From Prevotella sp. UBA2711 (lineage in GTDB: Bacteria > Bacteroidota > Bacteroidia > Bacteroidales > Bacteroidaceae), in the NCBI GenBank assembly GCA_002354095.1, contig DEKX01000041.1:34591-98590 (forward strand): a DNA stretch of 64,000 nucleotides, in the 5' to 3' direction. This document shows positions 42,655-51,690 of this stretch, in pieces. Made by a program: the position numbers and the translations under genes. Within the stretch, counting starts at the first letter, position 1, and each line of letters starts with the position of its first letter. The notes under the pieces were generated by a model, which was given only the letters and a program-made list of their open reading frames with translations, was not told where the DNA came from and made no database searches.

Positions 42655-44301
42655 ATGAAGAGATTTTTTACATCAATGGCTGTCTGCACGATCGTTGCAT
42701 CAGCCTTTGCCTGCACCAACTTTATTGTGGGCAAGAAAGCCAGCACTGACGGCTCTGTGATATGCAGCTATAACGCTGATTCCTATGGAGCCTACATGCC
42801 TTTGTATCACTATCCTGCCGCCAAGCATCAAAAGGGTGACAAGCGGAAGGTGTATGAGTGGGATACGAATAAGTATCTGGGTGAGATAGATGAGGCTTTG
42901 GAAACTTATAATGTAGTAGGTAATATCAATGAATGGCAGGTGACCATTGGTGAGACTACCTACGGAGGCCGTGAAGAGATGGCTGATTCTACGGGTATCA
43001 TCGACTACGGTTCACTGATTTATATCGCACTTCAGCGTTCAAAGTCGGCACGTGAGGCTATTCAGGTGATGACTTCTCTGGTTGAGCAGTACGGCTATTG
43101 CTCGGAGGGCGAGACATTTACCATTTGCGACCCCAACGAGGCTTGGATTATGGAGATGCAGGGTTGCGGTCCCAACCGCAGTGTGTCGAAGGAGCGCACG
43201 GTATGGGTAGCCATGCGAGTGCCCGACGACTGTATCTGTGCACACGCCAACCAAAGTCGCATCGGAAAGTTCGACATGAAGGACAAGCAGAATGTTCTCT
43301 ATTCAAAGAATGTCATCAAGTTTGCCCGCAAGAAGGGCTGGTTTACGGGCCGTGACGAGGAGTTCTCGTGGAAGAAGGCTTATGCAGCCCCCGATTTCTC
43401 GGGTCGTCGCATATGTGATGCCCGTGCCTGGAGCTTCTTTAATATGTATAAGAAAGGTATGGACCGCTATATTCCCTGGATTATGGGTATAGACAAAGAT
43501 GCTGAAGATTTCCCGTTGTGGGTGGTGCCCGACAAGAAGTTGAGCGTTCAGGACGTGATGACCGCCATGCGCAACCATTTCGAGGGTACGCCGTTGGAGA
43601 TAGACTCTACCGACATCGGTGGCGGTATCTGGCAGATGCCTTATCGTGTGACCCCGTTGTATTTCAAGTTGGATGGTAAGAAGTACTTCAACGAACGCCC
43701 TGTTTCAACGCAGCAGACTGCGTTTTCGTTTGTATCGCAGATGCGTTCATGGCTGCCTCGTGAGATGGGCGGATGTTTCTGGTTTGGCAACGACGACGGC
43801 AATATGGTGGCATACGTGCCCATCTATTGTTCGATGACGCGTCGTCCTGAGTGCTTCAATGCTCCTGGCGCCGACGATATTACGTTTTCGGATAAGAGTG
43901 CTTTCTGGGTGTGCAACTGGGTGAGCAATATGGTTTATCCCCGATATAGCGCTATGTTCCCTGATTTGAAACAGGTGCGCGATTCTTTGGAGAAATCCTA
44001 CTTCGCCCAGCAACCTGAAGTAGAGAACAAGGCGAAAGCGATGCAGCCAGCCGAGATGCAGAAGTTCCTCAACGACTACAGTATTGAGCAGGCTCAGGCT
44101 ATGTTGGCCCGATGGAAACAGTTAGCCACGTTCCTCATCGTCCGCCACAACGATATGGCGCGTCGTCCTGTCGATGCACAAGGCCGCTTCTATCGTAATA
44201 AGCATGGATTGGGGGCAACGGTTGAGCGTCCTGGAATGCCGCAGCCTTTCGCACGAAAGTTGGTGAAGGAAGCAGGCGGGCGATATGCCGTTCCTGAGTA
44301 A
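42655..44301 (+). CDS. C69 family peptidase (dipeptidase-like), exported
   Basis: A 548-residue protein with a signal peptide (1-19). Cleavage before ACTNFIVGKKAS would expose the Cys that serves as the N-terminal nucleophile of C69/Ntn peptidases. The core then contains GSVICSYNADSYG, NVVGNINEWQVTIGETT, EAWIMEMQGCG and the C-terminal Ntn strands. Members release dipeptides from peptides or act on bile-acid or penicillin-like amides; this branch is called dipeptidase U34/PepD in Bacteroidetes. It lies 3 bp after the M23 gene, so the two may work together on peptides from the cell wall. The C-terminus converges with pyrI through a shared terminator. Confidence 0.85.
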   Translation: MKRFFTSMAVCTIVASAFACTNFIVGKKASTDGSVICSYNADSYGAYMPLYHYPAAKHQKGDKRKVYEWDTNKYLGEIDEALETYNVVGNINEWQVTIGETTYGGREEMADSTGIIDYGSLIYIALQRSKSAREAIQVMTSLVEQYGYCSEGETFTICDPNEAWIMEMQGCGPNRSVSKERTVWVAMRVPDDCICAHANQSRIGKFDMKDKQNVLYSKNVIKFARKKGWFTGRDEEFSWKKAYAAPDFSGRRICDARAWSFFNMYKKGMDRYIPWIMGIDKDAEDFPLWVVPDKKLSVQDVMTAMRNHFEGTPLEIDSTDIGGGIWQMPYRVTPLYFKLDGKKYFNERPVSTQQTAFSFVSQMRSWLPREMGGCFWFGNDDGNMVAYVPIYCSMTRRPECFNAPGADDITFSDKSAFWVCNWVSNMVYPRYSAMFPDLKQVRDSLEKSYFAQQPEVENKAKAMQPAEMQKFLNDYSIEQAQAMLARWKQLATFLIVRHNDMARRPVDAQGRFYRNKHGLGATVERPGMPQPFARKLVKEAGGRYAVPE

Positions 44302-44309
44302 AAAAGAAA

Positions 44310-44340
44310 AAAGTGGAACTCCTTAAACGAGTTCCACTTT
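44310..44340. terminator. Bidirectional terminator between the C69 gene and pyrI
   Basis: AAAGTGGAACTC pairs with GAGTTCCACTTT around a 7-base loop, and A/T runs occur on both sides (44301-44312 and past 44338). It serves the converging genes. The distal arm contains the last five codons of pyrI plus part of its stop, so the terminator is partly coding. Confidence 0.8.
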
Positions 44341-44769
44341 ATTTATATCCTGTTCCATTTCGCAGTAGTGGCACGTCAAGATGCCATCTACAACGTGGAA
44401 ATGAGTCTGCATCGGTTCGTTATTGGTAATACATTTGGGATTGTTGCACTTCACGATGCCTCGGATTTCGTGGGGAGTGCGAACGGTTTTCTTTTCAACG
44501 ACCTCGAAATTGTGGATAATATTCATTACCACATTGGGGGCAACCACTGACAGACGTGAGATTTCCTCGTCAGTAAACCATTTGTTCTCCACCTTGATAA
44601 AGCCTTTCTTACCCAGTTTCTTGGATGGGAAATTGTAGCCGATAGTGACGGGAGTGCCCAGTTCAGACAACTTCAGCAGTTGTGCCACCTGATAGGTTTT
44701 CTCAGAAGGTATGTGGTCTATTACGGTGCCGTTCTCAATGGCGGCAACAAGCATTTGGTTCTTGTTCAT
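44323..44769 (-). CDS. pyrI: Aspartate carbamoyltransferase regulatory chain
   Basis: A 148-residue PyrI. The nucleotide-binding N-terminal half contains IENGTVIDHIPSEKTYQVAQLL. The zinc-binding C-terminal half has Cys residues in VKCNNPKCITN and LTCHYCEM, the four ligands that hold it to PyrB. It binds CTP/ATP to regulate the first committed step of pyrimidine synthesis. Its ATG lies within the pyrB stop region (4-bp overlap), so the two chains are coupled. Confidence 0.95.
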   Translation of the reverse strand: MNKNQMLVAAIENGTVIDHIPSEKTYQVAQLLKLSELGTPVTIGYNFPSKKLGKKGFIKVENKWFTDEEISRLSVVAPNVVMNIIHNFEVVEKKTVRTPHEIRGIVKCNNPKCITNNEPMQTHFHVVDGILTCHYCEMEQDINKVELV

Positions 44770-45713
44770 TGTATGATGGTTTTATCGTTTTTAACTTCGT
44801 CTAAACTGATGCCTAATACGTCACAGAAGATGGCTTCACGGGCAAAAAGTCCGTTGCCGGCCTGCTGGATGTAGTAGGCGTGAGGATTGTCGTCCACATC
44901 ATAAGCTATTTCGTTGACGCGTGGCAGCGGGTGCAGAATCTTCATGTTAGGCTTGGCAAGTCGCAGCATCTCGTTATTGAGAATATACACGTTCTTTACG
45001 CGCTCATACTCCATCAAATCGGAGAATCGCTCCTTCTGCACGCGGGTCATATACAGAATGTCGGCATCAGCAATCACTTTCTCATTAAAAGCCGTATGCT
45101 CCTGGAACTTGATGCCGTGCTCCTTGCAGTAGAGCTTGTACTCGTTGGGCATAGCCAATTCTTTTGGGGCAATGAAATGGAAGGTGGGGTTGAAGTGGCG
45201 CATGGCCATAATCAGCGAGTGAACGGTGCGTCCGTATTTCAAATCACCCACGAGATAGATGTTCAGATTATCCAGCGTGCCCTGTGTCTTATAAATACTA
45301 TAAAGGTCGAGCATGCATTGCGAGGGGTGCTGGTGGGCACCGTCGCCGGCGTTGACGATGGGCACCGTGGTCACTTCCGAAGCATATTGTGCAGCACCCT
45401 CGATGAAATGACGCATCACGATGACGTCGGCATAATTGGCTACCATCGAGATGGTGTCCTTCAGCGTCTCGCCCTTTGTTCCGCTGGTAATCTTCGGGTC
45501 GGCAAAGCCTATCACGCGGGCCCCCAGTCGGTTGGCTGCTGTTTCAAAACTGAGTCGTGTACGTGTTGAGGGTTCAAAGAACAAAGTTGCCACCACCTTG
45601 CCTTTCAGTAACTCACGGTTGGGATGCTTCTCAAATTCCTGTGCCATCTCAATCATGTAGAGAATCTTTTCACGAGTGAGATCGGCAATCGTCACAAAGT
45701 CATGCTTTTCCAT
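44766..45713 (-). CDS. pyrB: Aspartate carbamoyltransferase catalytic chain
   Basis: A 315-residue PyrB with the carbamoyl-phosphate loop FFEPSTRTRLSFETA, the active-site pieces VIVMRHFIEGA and HPSQCMLDLYSI, and the C-terminal HPLPRVNEI. It joins carbamoyl phosphate to aspartate in pyrimidine synthesis. It is the first gene of a pyrB-pyrI operon with a -7 element at 45745-45752. Typical in length and motif content. Confidence 0.96.
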   Translation of the reverse strand: MEKHDFVTIADLTREKILYMIEMAQEFEKHPNRELLKGKVVATLFFEPSTRTRLSFETAANRLGARVIGFADPKITSGTKGETLKDTISMVANYADVIVMRHFIEGAAQYASEVTTVPIVNAGDGAHQHPSQCMLDLYSIYKTQGTLDNLNIYLVGDLKYGRTVHSLIMAMRHFNPTFHFIAPKELAMPNEYKLYCKEHGIKFQEHTAFNEKVIADADILYMTRVQKERFSDLMEYERVKNVYILNNEMLRLAKPNMKILHPLPRVNEIAYDVDDNPHAYYIQQAGNGLFAREAIFCDVLGISLDEVKNDKTIIQ

Positions 45714-45744
45714 ATTATTGATGCTGTAGCTTTTGATTTTTCAG

Positions 45745-45752
45745 CAAAGGTA
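45745..45752 (-). promoter_or_regulatory. -7 element of the pyrBI operon
   Basis: Minus-strand TACCTTTG fits TAnnTTTG and lies 32 bp before the pyrB start. It is divergent from the engB promoter. Confidence 0.55.
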
Positions 45753-45793
45753 CTGTATTTTTTCGATATCTGTGCAGTTTGCGAACAATTTAT

Positions 45794-45824
45794 TTTGTTT
45801 TTTGCCTAATTTAGACTAACTTTG
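45794..45824 (+). promoter_or_regulatory. Full promoter of engB
   Basis: TTTG at 45794-45797, 19 bp, TAACTTTG at 45817-45824: a complete Bacteroidetes promoter 32 bp before the engB start. Confidence 0.65.
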
Positions 45825-45855
45825 CAGTTCATAAAATAGAAATCGCATCAAAACA

Positions 45856-46458
45856 ATGGACATCAAGATTGCTGAATTTTCGTTGAGTGCACCGATGGTG
45901 AGTATGTGCCCCAAGGACACAAAGCCTGAATATGCCTTTATTGGTCGTTCCAATGTTGGCAAGTCGAGTTTGATTAATATGCTCACCAATAATAAGAAAT
46001 TGGCCAAGACTTCCGCTACTCCTGGAAAGACCCTCCTCATCAATCACTTTATTATTAATAAGGAGTGGTATCTGGTTGACCTTCCCGGTTATGGTTACGC
46101 CAAACGCTCAAAGAAGGAAATTGCAAAACTTGACCAGATGATACGGGGCTATATCCTGCAACGCGAACAGTTGGTTAATGTTTTCGTTTTGGTTGATTCC
46201 CGATTGGAACCTCAGAAGATCGATTTGGAGTTCATTGAGTGGTTGGGGCAGTCCAGTATTCCTTTCGCCATTGTTTTTACCAAGGCAGACAAGCTGTCAA
46301 CCAGTAAACTCAATCAGAGTATTGAAGGTTATAAGAAGAAACTGCTGGAGACGTGGGAAGAACTTCCTCCTATTTTCCTGACCTCAGTTGAAAAGAAACA
46401 AGGTAGGGACGAGGTGCTCAATTATATAGAGCAGATAAATAGGGAATTGAAGGATTGA
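45856..46458 (+). CDS. engB: Ribosome biogenesis GTPase EngB (YihA)
   Basis: A 200-residue TrmE-Era-like GTPase: G1 GRSNVGKSSLI, G2 TSATPGKT, G3 DLPGYGYA, G4 TKAD, G5 SVEKKQG. It helps assemble the large ribosomal subunit and is usually essential. The last codons and stop lie inside an 8-bp tandem repeat (46446-46509), which also supplies the ribosome-binding site of the following ABC-F gene. That gene starts 57 bp later. Confidence 0.94.
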   Translation: MDIKIAEFSLSAPMVSMCPKDTKPEYAFIGRSNVGKSSLINMLTNNKKLAKTSATPGKTLLINHFIINKEWYLVDLPGYGYAKRSKKEIAKLDQMIRGYILQREQLVNVFVLVDSRLEPQKIDLEFIEWLGQSSIPFAIVFTKADKLSTSKLNQSIEGYKKKLLETWEELPPIFLTSVEKKQGRDEVLNYIEQINRELKD

Positions 46459-46509
46459 AAAATTGAAAAATTGAAGAATTGAAGGATTGAAAGATTGAAA
46501 AATTGAAGG
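46446..46509 (+). repeat. Eight tandem copies of an 8-bp ATTGAARR unit
   Basis: Eight head-to-tail units of ATTGAA followed by two purines, without interruption. The array begins inside the last codons of engB, provides the engB stop codon, fills the spacer, and its last AAGG forms the likely ribosome-binding site of the ABC-F gene. Copy-number changes would alter the gap between the genes. Confidence 0.85.
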
Positions 46510-46515
46510 AAAAGA

Positions 46516-48315
46516 ATGGCTAAGGATACCCCATACGTTGATGTTCAGAACCTCTCGAAGTCTTTCGGTGCACTGAATCTGTTCAGTAATATCAGTTTCA
46601 GTATTGCTGAAGGACAGAAGGTGGGCTTGATAGCAAAAAACGGCACGGGGAAATCAACCTTGTTGGCAGTATTGGCTGGCAAGGAGGGGCATGATACTGG
46701 CGACATCATCTTCCGTCGCGACTTGACTGTGGGTTTTCTGGAACAGTCACCGCAGTTCGACCCGCAGGAGAGTGTGCTTGATGCCTGTTTCAATCATCAT
46801 GGTGAAGAGGAAAAGGTTCTAAAGGCGAAACAGGTACTGACCCAATTGAAGATCCGAAATCTTCAGCAACCCATGGGGCAATTAAGCGGAGGACAGCAGA
46901 AGCGCGTGGCTTTGGCTAATGTCCTGTTGATGGAGCCCGACCTTTTGATATTGGATGAGCCTACTAACCATCTCGATTTGGAGATGATTGAATGGTTGGA
47001 AGGTTATTTGGCAAGAGGTAATAAGACCTTGCTCATGGTAACTCACGACCGTTTTTTCTTAGATCGTGTATGTTCTGTGATTCTTGAGTTAGATGATCAT
47101 ACCATCTACAGCTATCGAGGCAATTACTCCTATTATTTAGAGAAACGGCAGGAACGTGTCGATGCAAAACGCGCCGAGATCGCCCGCGCTAATAATCTCT
47201 ATCGCACCGAATTGGAATGGATGCGCCGCATGCCTCAGGCCCGTGGACACAAGGCCCGTTATCGGGAAGAGGCTTTCTACGAACTGGAAAAAGTAGCTAA
47301 ACAGCGTATGGAGGAACGTCAGTTACGTTTGAAAGCCAGTAATGTCTATATTGGTTCTAAGATTTTTGAGTGCCAGTATATCTCCAAGACCTTTGGTCAG
47401 ATGAGCAATGAGCCTGTGGTCATTCTCAAGGACTTCTACTATAACTTCTCCCGTTTTGAGAAGATGGGTATCGTGGGGAATAACGGAACGGGTAAATCCA
47501 CCTTTATTAAAATGCTTTTAGGCTTGGAACCTGTTGATGACGGGCGGATAGTCATTGGCGAAACCATTCGTTTTGGCTATTTCTCACAAGAAGGCCTTCA
47601 GTTTGATGACCAACAGAAAGTCATTGATGTCATCACTGCCATAGCTGATTATGTGGATTTAGGTGGAGGCAGGAAACTCTCTGCATCCCAATTGCTGCAA
47701 TATTTTCTGTTTACTCCAGAACAGCAATATAATTATGTATATAAGTTGAGTGGCGGTGAGCGTCGCAAGCTCTATCTCTGTACCGTTTTGATGAAGAATC
47801 CCAATTTCCTGGTACTTGATGAGCCTACTAACGATTTGGATATCGTCACCTTACAGATTCTGGAAGAATATTTGCAGGATTTTCCTGGTTGTGTGATTGT
47901 GGTGAGCCACGACCGCTATTTCATGGATAAAGTGGTTGACCATCTTCTGGTGTTTAAGGGACAAGGCGAAGTACAGGATTTCCCTGGTAACTATACTCAG
48001 TATCGGGAATGGGCTGCTTTGGAGTCAGATCATTCCAGTAGTGCCCGAAATTCTAAAACTTCAGTCAATGCTAACAAGAGCTATCGCCACGATGACCGGC
48101 GTCGGATGTCGTTTAAGGAAAAGCGTGAGTTCGAGCAGTTGGAACGAGAAATCGCTTCCTTGGAGGAAGAACAGCGCCAGTTGGAGGAACAACTCTGTAG
48201 CGGACAACTCAGTGTGGAAGAACTGACAGAGAAGAGCAAGCGTTTGCCTTTGTTGAAAGACGAACTGGATGCGAAGAGTATGCGTTGGTTGGAACTCTCG
48301 GAAATAGAAAGCTAA
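46516..48315 (+). CDS. ABC-F family ATPase (Uup-like)
   Basis: A 599-residue soluble protein with two ABC domains and no membrane part. Domain 1 has Walker A AKNGTGKST, signature LSGGQQKRVALANVL and Walker B LLILDEPTNHLDLE. Domain 2 has Walker A GNNGTGKST, signature LSGGERRKLYLC and Walker B FLVLDEPTNDLDI. A linker of charged helices joins them, and a coiled C-terminal tail (about 530-599) resembles Uup. ABC-F proteins work on the ribosome or in DNA-related processes. It follows engB through an 8-bp repeat. Confidence 0.92.
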   Translation: MAKDTPYVDVQNLSKSFGALNLFSNISFSIAEGQKVGLIAKNGTGKSTLLAVLAGKEGHDTGDIIFRRDLTVGFLEQSPQFDPQESVLDACFNHHGEEEKVLKAKQVLTQLKIRNLQQPMGQLSGGQQKRVALANVLLMEPDLLILDEPTNHLDLEMIEWLEGYLARGNKTLLMVTHDRFFLDRVCSVILELDDHTIYSYRGNYSYYLEKRQERVDAKRAEIARANNLYRTELEWMRRMPQARGHKARYREEAFYELEKVAKQRMEERQLRLKASNVYIGSKIFECQYISKTFGQMSNEPVVILKDFYYNFSRFEKMGIVGNNGTGKSTFIKMLLGLEPVDDGRIVIGETIRFGYFSQEGLQFDDQQKVIDVITAIADYVDLGGGRKLSASQLLQYFLFTPEQQYNYVYKLSGGERRKLYLCTVLMKNPNFLVLDEPTNDLDIVTLQILEEYLQDFPGCVIVVSHDRYFMDKVVDHLLVFKGQGEVQDFPGNYTQYREWAALESDHSSSARNSKTSVNANKSYRHDDRRRMSFKEKREFEQLEREIASLEEEQRQLEEQLCSGQLSVEELTEKSKRLPLLKDELDAKSMRWLELSEIES

Positions 48316-48319
48316 AAAA

Positions 48320-48937
48320 ATGATTACACAACAATATCCATCACAACTCTTAGAACGGGCAGTGCAAGAATTTTCCAAATTGCCGGGCATCGGACGGAAA
48401 ACTGCTTTGAGGTTGGTTTTATATCAACTTCGACAGGATCCACAGGATGTTCAATCTTTTGTGGATGCTATTGCCAAGATGAAACAGGAGGTGCACTATT
48501 GCAAGCGCTGTCATAACATCAGTGATTCCGATCTTTGCCCTATCTGTTCTAATCAGCGTCGTGACGCCTCTACCATTTGTGTGGTGGAGAATATTCAGGA
48601 TGTAATGGCTGTGGAGAATACCCAGCAGTATAACGGACTCTACCACGTACTGGGTGGGGTGATATCGCCTATGGACGGAGTAGGGCCTGCTGATTTGGAA
48701 ATAGACTCATTGGTGAAGCGCGTAGAGGAAGAAGATATACAGGAAGTGATACTGGCACTCAGTTCTACGATGGAGGGTGATACAACCAATTTCTATATCT
48801 TCCGCAAACTGGCTTCCTATGATGTCAAGCTGAGTATTATAGCCCGTGGTATCCCTGTGGGTGATGAGTTGGAATATGCAGATGAAGTAACATTGGGGCG
48901 GTCAATTCTGAACCGTACCCCCTTTGATGGAAAATAA
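48320..48937 (+). CDS. recR: Recombination mediator protein RecR
   Basis: A 205-residue RecR: an N-terminal helix-hairpin-helix (FSKLPGIGRKTALRLVLYQL), a C4 zinc finger (CKRCHNISDSDLCPIC), a Toprim domain opening with CVVENIQDVMAVENT, and a C-terminal Walker B-like tail. It helps load RecA at gaps in damaged DNA together with RecO/RecF. It lies 4 bp after the ABC-F gene. Confidence 0.95.
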   Translation: MITQQYPSQLLERAVQEFSKLPGIGRKTALRLVLYQLRQDPQDVQSFVDAIAKMKQEVHYCKRCHNISDSDLCPICSNQRRDASTICVVENIQDVMAVENTQQYNGLYHVLGGVISPMDGVGPADLEIDSLVKRVEEEDIQEVILALSSTMEGDTTNFYIFRKLASYDVKLSIIARGIPVGDELEYADEVTLGRSILNRTPFDGK

Positions 48938-48950
48938 AACAAACAAGAAT

Positions 48951-49418
48951 ATGAAAAAGATACAGACTTTTTTAATGAGCGTCTTTTGGGGATTCCTAAC
49001 GTTTGCAGTCGTCGAACTGTTGCTATTTGAAACAGGACTGCTGGAGTCGGGAATAGCCGTAGGTAACAGTCAGGCGGAATTTATTACCGAGGTGGTAATG
49101 GAACTGATGACCTTGGGCAATATCTGGCTGTCGCTGCGTCTGTTCAAGATAGGAAAGGTGAAACGCGATATAGCCGATAGGGGAATCGGGGCATTGCGAA
49201 AATGGGGCTTCCTTCGCCTCTATCTGTTGGGTATTCCTTTGGTGGCAAATGTACTTTTCTACGAATTGTTCTTGAAGCCCACCTTCGGTTATCTGGCTAT
49301 TATTATTGTGATATGTCTGCCTTTTGTATATCCTTCTATGGCTCGTTGCGAGTCTGAAGTGTCAGTCGAAAGCATTGATGGAAATGAAGAAGTTAACAAT
49401 CGTCATAGTCAGCTATAA
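48951..49418 (+). CDS. Four-helix membrane protein of unknown function
   Basis: A 155-residue protein from ATG 48951 (an upstream ATG at 48924 lies inside recR). Four hydrophobic helices are visible (about 8-26, 44-62, 87-107 and 112-130) and a polar C-terminus. No family motif is recognised. It starts 13 bp after recR and its 3' end overlaps the start of the GT2 gene by 35 bp in another frame. Confidence 0.6.
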   Translation: MKKIQTFLMSVFWGFLTFAVVELLLFETGLLESGIAVGNSQAEFITEVVMELMTLGNIWLSLRLFKIGKVKRDIADRGIGALRKWGFLRLYLLGIPLVANVLFYELFLKPTFGYLAIIIVICLPFVYPSMARCESEVSVESIDGNEEVNNRHSQL

Positions 49419-50295
49419 TGTTCGGCAGTATATCGGACCATGCCTGCAGAGTGTTGAAAAGGCAATGCAAGGTATTGATGGTGAAATCGTCGTGGTTGAC
49501 AATCAGTCGCACGATGATACGCTGAGCTTTATCCGTGAACATTATCCTCAGGTACGCATCATGGAGAGTGGGGCTAATATCGGCTTCTCCCGTGCAAACA
49601 ATCTCGGCATCCGGCAGAGTGAGAGCGACTATGTCCTGTTGCTTAATCCTGATACGGTAATAGCAGAAAACACCCTCCGTGAGGTCATCGGATTTATGGA
49701 TGCACACGACACCGTTGGAGCTGCTGGCGTGCAAATGCTGAATGCTGACGGAACGAAAGCGTTGGAATCACGAAGAGGGCGTCCAACCCCCATGGTATCT
49801 TTCTATAAGATGTGTGGGCTTGCTGACGTTTTCCCTCGAAGTCGCACTTTCGGCCGATACTACATGAGCTGGTTGTCATGGAACGAACCTGCAGAGATTG
49901 AAGTAGTCAGCGGTGCTTTCTTCTTTATTCGTCGCAAGGCTCTTGACGAAGTAGGCTTGTTGGATGAAGCTTTCTTCATGTATGGCGAGGACATCGACCT
50001 TTCATGCCGTTTGTTAAATGCGGGATGGCATAATTGTTACTTGCCTTGTAAGATTATACATTATAAAGGTGGAAGTACCGATAAGACCACCGTCCGTTAT
50101 GTTCGTATCTTCTATAAGGCCATGATTATCTACTTCCGCAAGCATTACGCTCACCTGAACTTCTTTGCCAGAAAGGGTATTGAGTTAGGCATCTATTGCA
50201 GGGCACTGCTGGGAATGATAGGCATTCTGCCGTCACGCTTGGTGCGTACCCGTGTGAAGACAGTGATTACACCTCAAGAATTGTTACGCTCATGA
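49384..50295 (+). CDS. Glycosyltransferase family 2
   Basis: A 303-residue GT2 protein starting at ATG 49384; longer starts at 49324 and 49378 add residues unlike a GT2 N-terminus. It opens TIVIVSYNVRQYIGPCLQS, followed by VVDNQSHDDT, GANIGFSRANNLGI and LLNPDTVI, and contains the catalytic-domain GAFFFIRRKAL and EDIDLSCRL parts. It resembles rhamnosyl- or lipooligosaccharide-assembly enzymes. It overlaps the membrane protein gene upstream by 35 bp and the GNAT gene downstream by 4 bp (ATGA), so the three are likely one transcript. Confidence 0.88.
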   Translation: MKKLTIVIVSYNVRQYIGPCLQSVEKAMQGIDGEIVVVDNQSHDDTLSFIREHYPQVRIMESGANIGFSRANNLGIRQSESDYVLLLNPDTVIAENTLREVIGFMDAHDTVGAAGVQMLNADGTKALESRRGRPTPMVSFYKMCGLADVFPRSRTFGRYYMSWLSWNEPAEIEVVSGAFFFIRRKALDEVGLLDEAFFMYGEDIDLSCRLLNAGWHNCYLPCKIIHYKGGSTDKTTVRYVRIFYKAMIIYFRKHYAHLNFFARKGIELGIYCRALLGMIGILPSRLVRTRVKTVITPQELLRS

Positions 50296-50804
50296 ATACG
50301 TTACCCCAAATACGGCTGAGGGCTTTGGAACCTGAAGACCTGGACGTGCTTTATGCGATTGAGAATGACACGACCATTTGGAATGTTGGCAATACCAATG
50401 TGCCTTATTCCCGTTATACCCTTCACGATTATATCGCCCATTCAAAAGACGATATTTACACCGACCGACAGGTACGCTTGATGGTCGAAAATATGAATGG
50501 AGAGATAGTCGGTATTGCGGATGTGGTTAATTTCGACCCTCAGCATCGTCGTGCAGAATTGGGAATTGTTATTATGTCCACCTATCGCCATCAGGGATAT
50601 GCCACCGCTGTTATGGAAGAGATGCTGAACTATTCTTTGCATATCCTTCATCTTCATCAAGTCTATGTTATTGTTGATTGTGGCAACGAAATAGCCCTAA
50701 AACTGTTTAACAGTCTGGATTTCAGAGAGTCTGCACGTTTGGAGCATTGGCTGTTCGATGGTCGTGACTATCACGATGCACTATTAATGCAACGAATTTT
50801 ATAA
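50292..50804 (+). CDS. GNAT acetyltransferase, SpeG-like
   Basis: A 170-residue GNAT protein starting at ATG 50292 (ATGA overlap with the GT2 stop). The family pattern is IRLRALEPEDLDVLYAIENDTTIW, then a VGIADVVNFDPQHRRAELGIVIMSTYRHQGYATAVMEE segment, which supplies the acetyl-CoA loop (R-x-x-G-x-G/A). The closest fold relatives are spermidine/ribosomal-protein acetyltransferases of the SpeG/RimJ type; the substrate is not known. Confidence 0.82.
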   Translation: MNTLPQIRLRALEPEDLDVLYAIENDTTIWNVGNTNVPYSRYTLHDYIAHSKDDIYTDRQVRLMVENMNGEIVGIADVVNFDPQHRRAELGIVIMSTYRHQGYATAVMEEMLNYSLHILHLHQVYVIVDCGNEIALKLFNSLDFRESARLEHWLFDGRDYHDALLMQRIL

Positions 50805-50821
50805 ATTTTAACACAAATAGT

Positions 50822-50852
50822 TTTGCTGGATAAGATTTTCTTCATACCTTTG
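50822..50852 (+). promoter_or_regulatory. Full promoter of the tRNA-Asp gene
   Basis: TTTG at 50822-50825, 19 bp, TACCTTTG at 50845-50852, about 20 bp before the tRNA 5' end. Confidence 0.65.
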
Positions 50853-50871
50853 CACCCGCAAAACAGGAACT

Positions 50872-50948
50872 GGTGCGTTAGTTCAGTTGGTTAGAATGCC
50901 TGCCTGTCACGCAGGAGGTCACGAGTTCGAGCCTCGTACGCACCGCCA
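50872..50948 (+). tRNA. tRNA-Asp (anticodon GTC), CCA encoded
   Basis: The acceptor stem GGTGCGT (50872-50878) pairs with ACGCACC (50938-50944), discriminator G, and CCA is encoded. The anticodon stem-loop CCTGCCTGTCACGCAGG has anticodon GTC, and the T arm is GAGTTCGAGCCTC. Its promoter is at 50822-50852. Confidence 0.96.
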
Positions 50949-51009
50949 AAAGAGAAAGCTCATTGAATCATGATTCAGTGAGCTTTTCGTTTAACTAACT
51001 TCGTGTGGT

Positions 51010-51690
51010 ATGAGACAGTTATTATTCTTTTTGATTTCCTTGGCGACTTGCATGGGACTGCAAGCCCAGTCGAAACTTGGTATTTCTATTCTTGGTGATT
51101 CCTACAGTACTTTCAAAGGCTATGTAGTACCTGACAGTAATTATGTGTGGTATCCGCAGGAGAATCCTGCCAACAATGACGTGCAGGACGTGCGCCAGCT
51201 ATGGTGGCAACAGTTGATACGTAATCATCAGGGATATCGTCTTTGCCAGAACAACTCATTCTCTGGGGCTACAATCTGTCATACAGGCTATGATGGTGCC
51301 GATTATAGCGACCGTTCCTATTGCACGCGTCTGTGGAACTTGGGTTCCCCCGATGTGATATTGGTCTTTGGTGGTACTAACGACACCTGGGCCAAGTCGC
51401 CCATTGGTGATTTCCAATATGGCAATTGGCAGAAGAACGATCTGTATAAGTTCCGTCCGGCGATGGCTTATGTGCTTGAGAATTTGCAGAATCGCTATCC
51501 GGGTGTTCGTATCTATGTCATTATCAACGATATTCTGTCAGACGAAGTAACAGCTTCGATGAAAACGATTTGCCAGCACTACCATGTTTCCTACATCCAG
51601 TTGCATGATATTGACAAACAATGGGGGCATCCGTCGCAAAAAGGAATGCAGCAGATTGCAGAGCAGGTGGCTGCAGCGTTAGGCAATTAA
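51010..51690 (+). CDS. Secreted SGNH/GDSL hydrolase
   Basis: A 226-residue protein with a signal peptide (1-19, ending GLQAQ). SGNH blocks are present: ISILGDSYSTFKGYV (catalytic Ser in GDS), a Gly/Asn pair near FSGATICHTGYDG, GGTNDTW, and a closing HPSQKGM with the catalytic His preceded by Asp. Members are esterases, often acting on acetyl groups of polysaccharides; the substrate here is unknown. The stop codon overlaps the antisense small membrane gene by 4 bp. Confidence 0.87.
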   Translation: MRQLLFFLISLATCMGLQAQSKLGISILGDSYSTFKGYVVPDSNYVWYPQENPANNDVQDVRQLWWQQLIRNHQGYRLCQNNSFSGATICHTGYDGADYSDRSYCTRLWNLGSPDVILVFGGTNDTWAKSPIGDFQYGNWQKNDLYKFRPAMAYVLENLQNRYPGVRIYVIINDILSDEVTASMKTICQHYHVSYIQLHDIDKQWGHPSQKGMQQIAEQVAAALGN

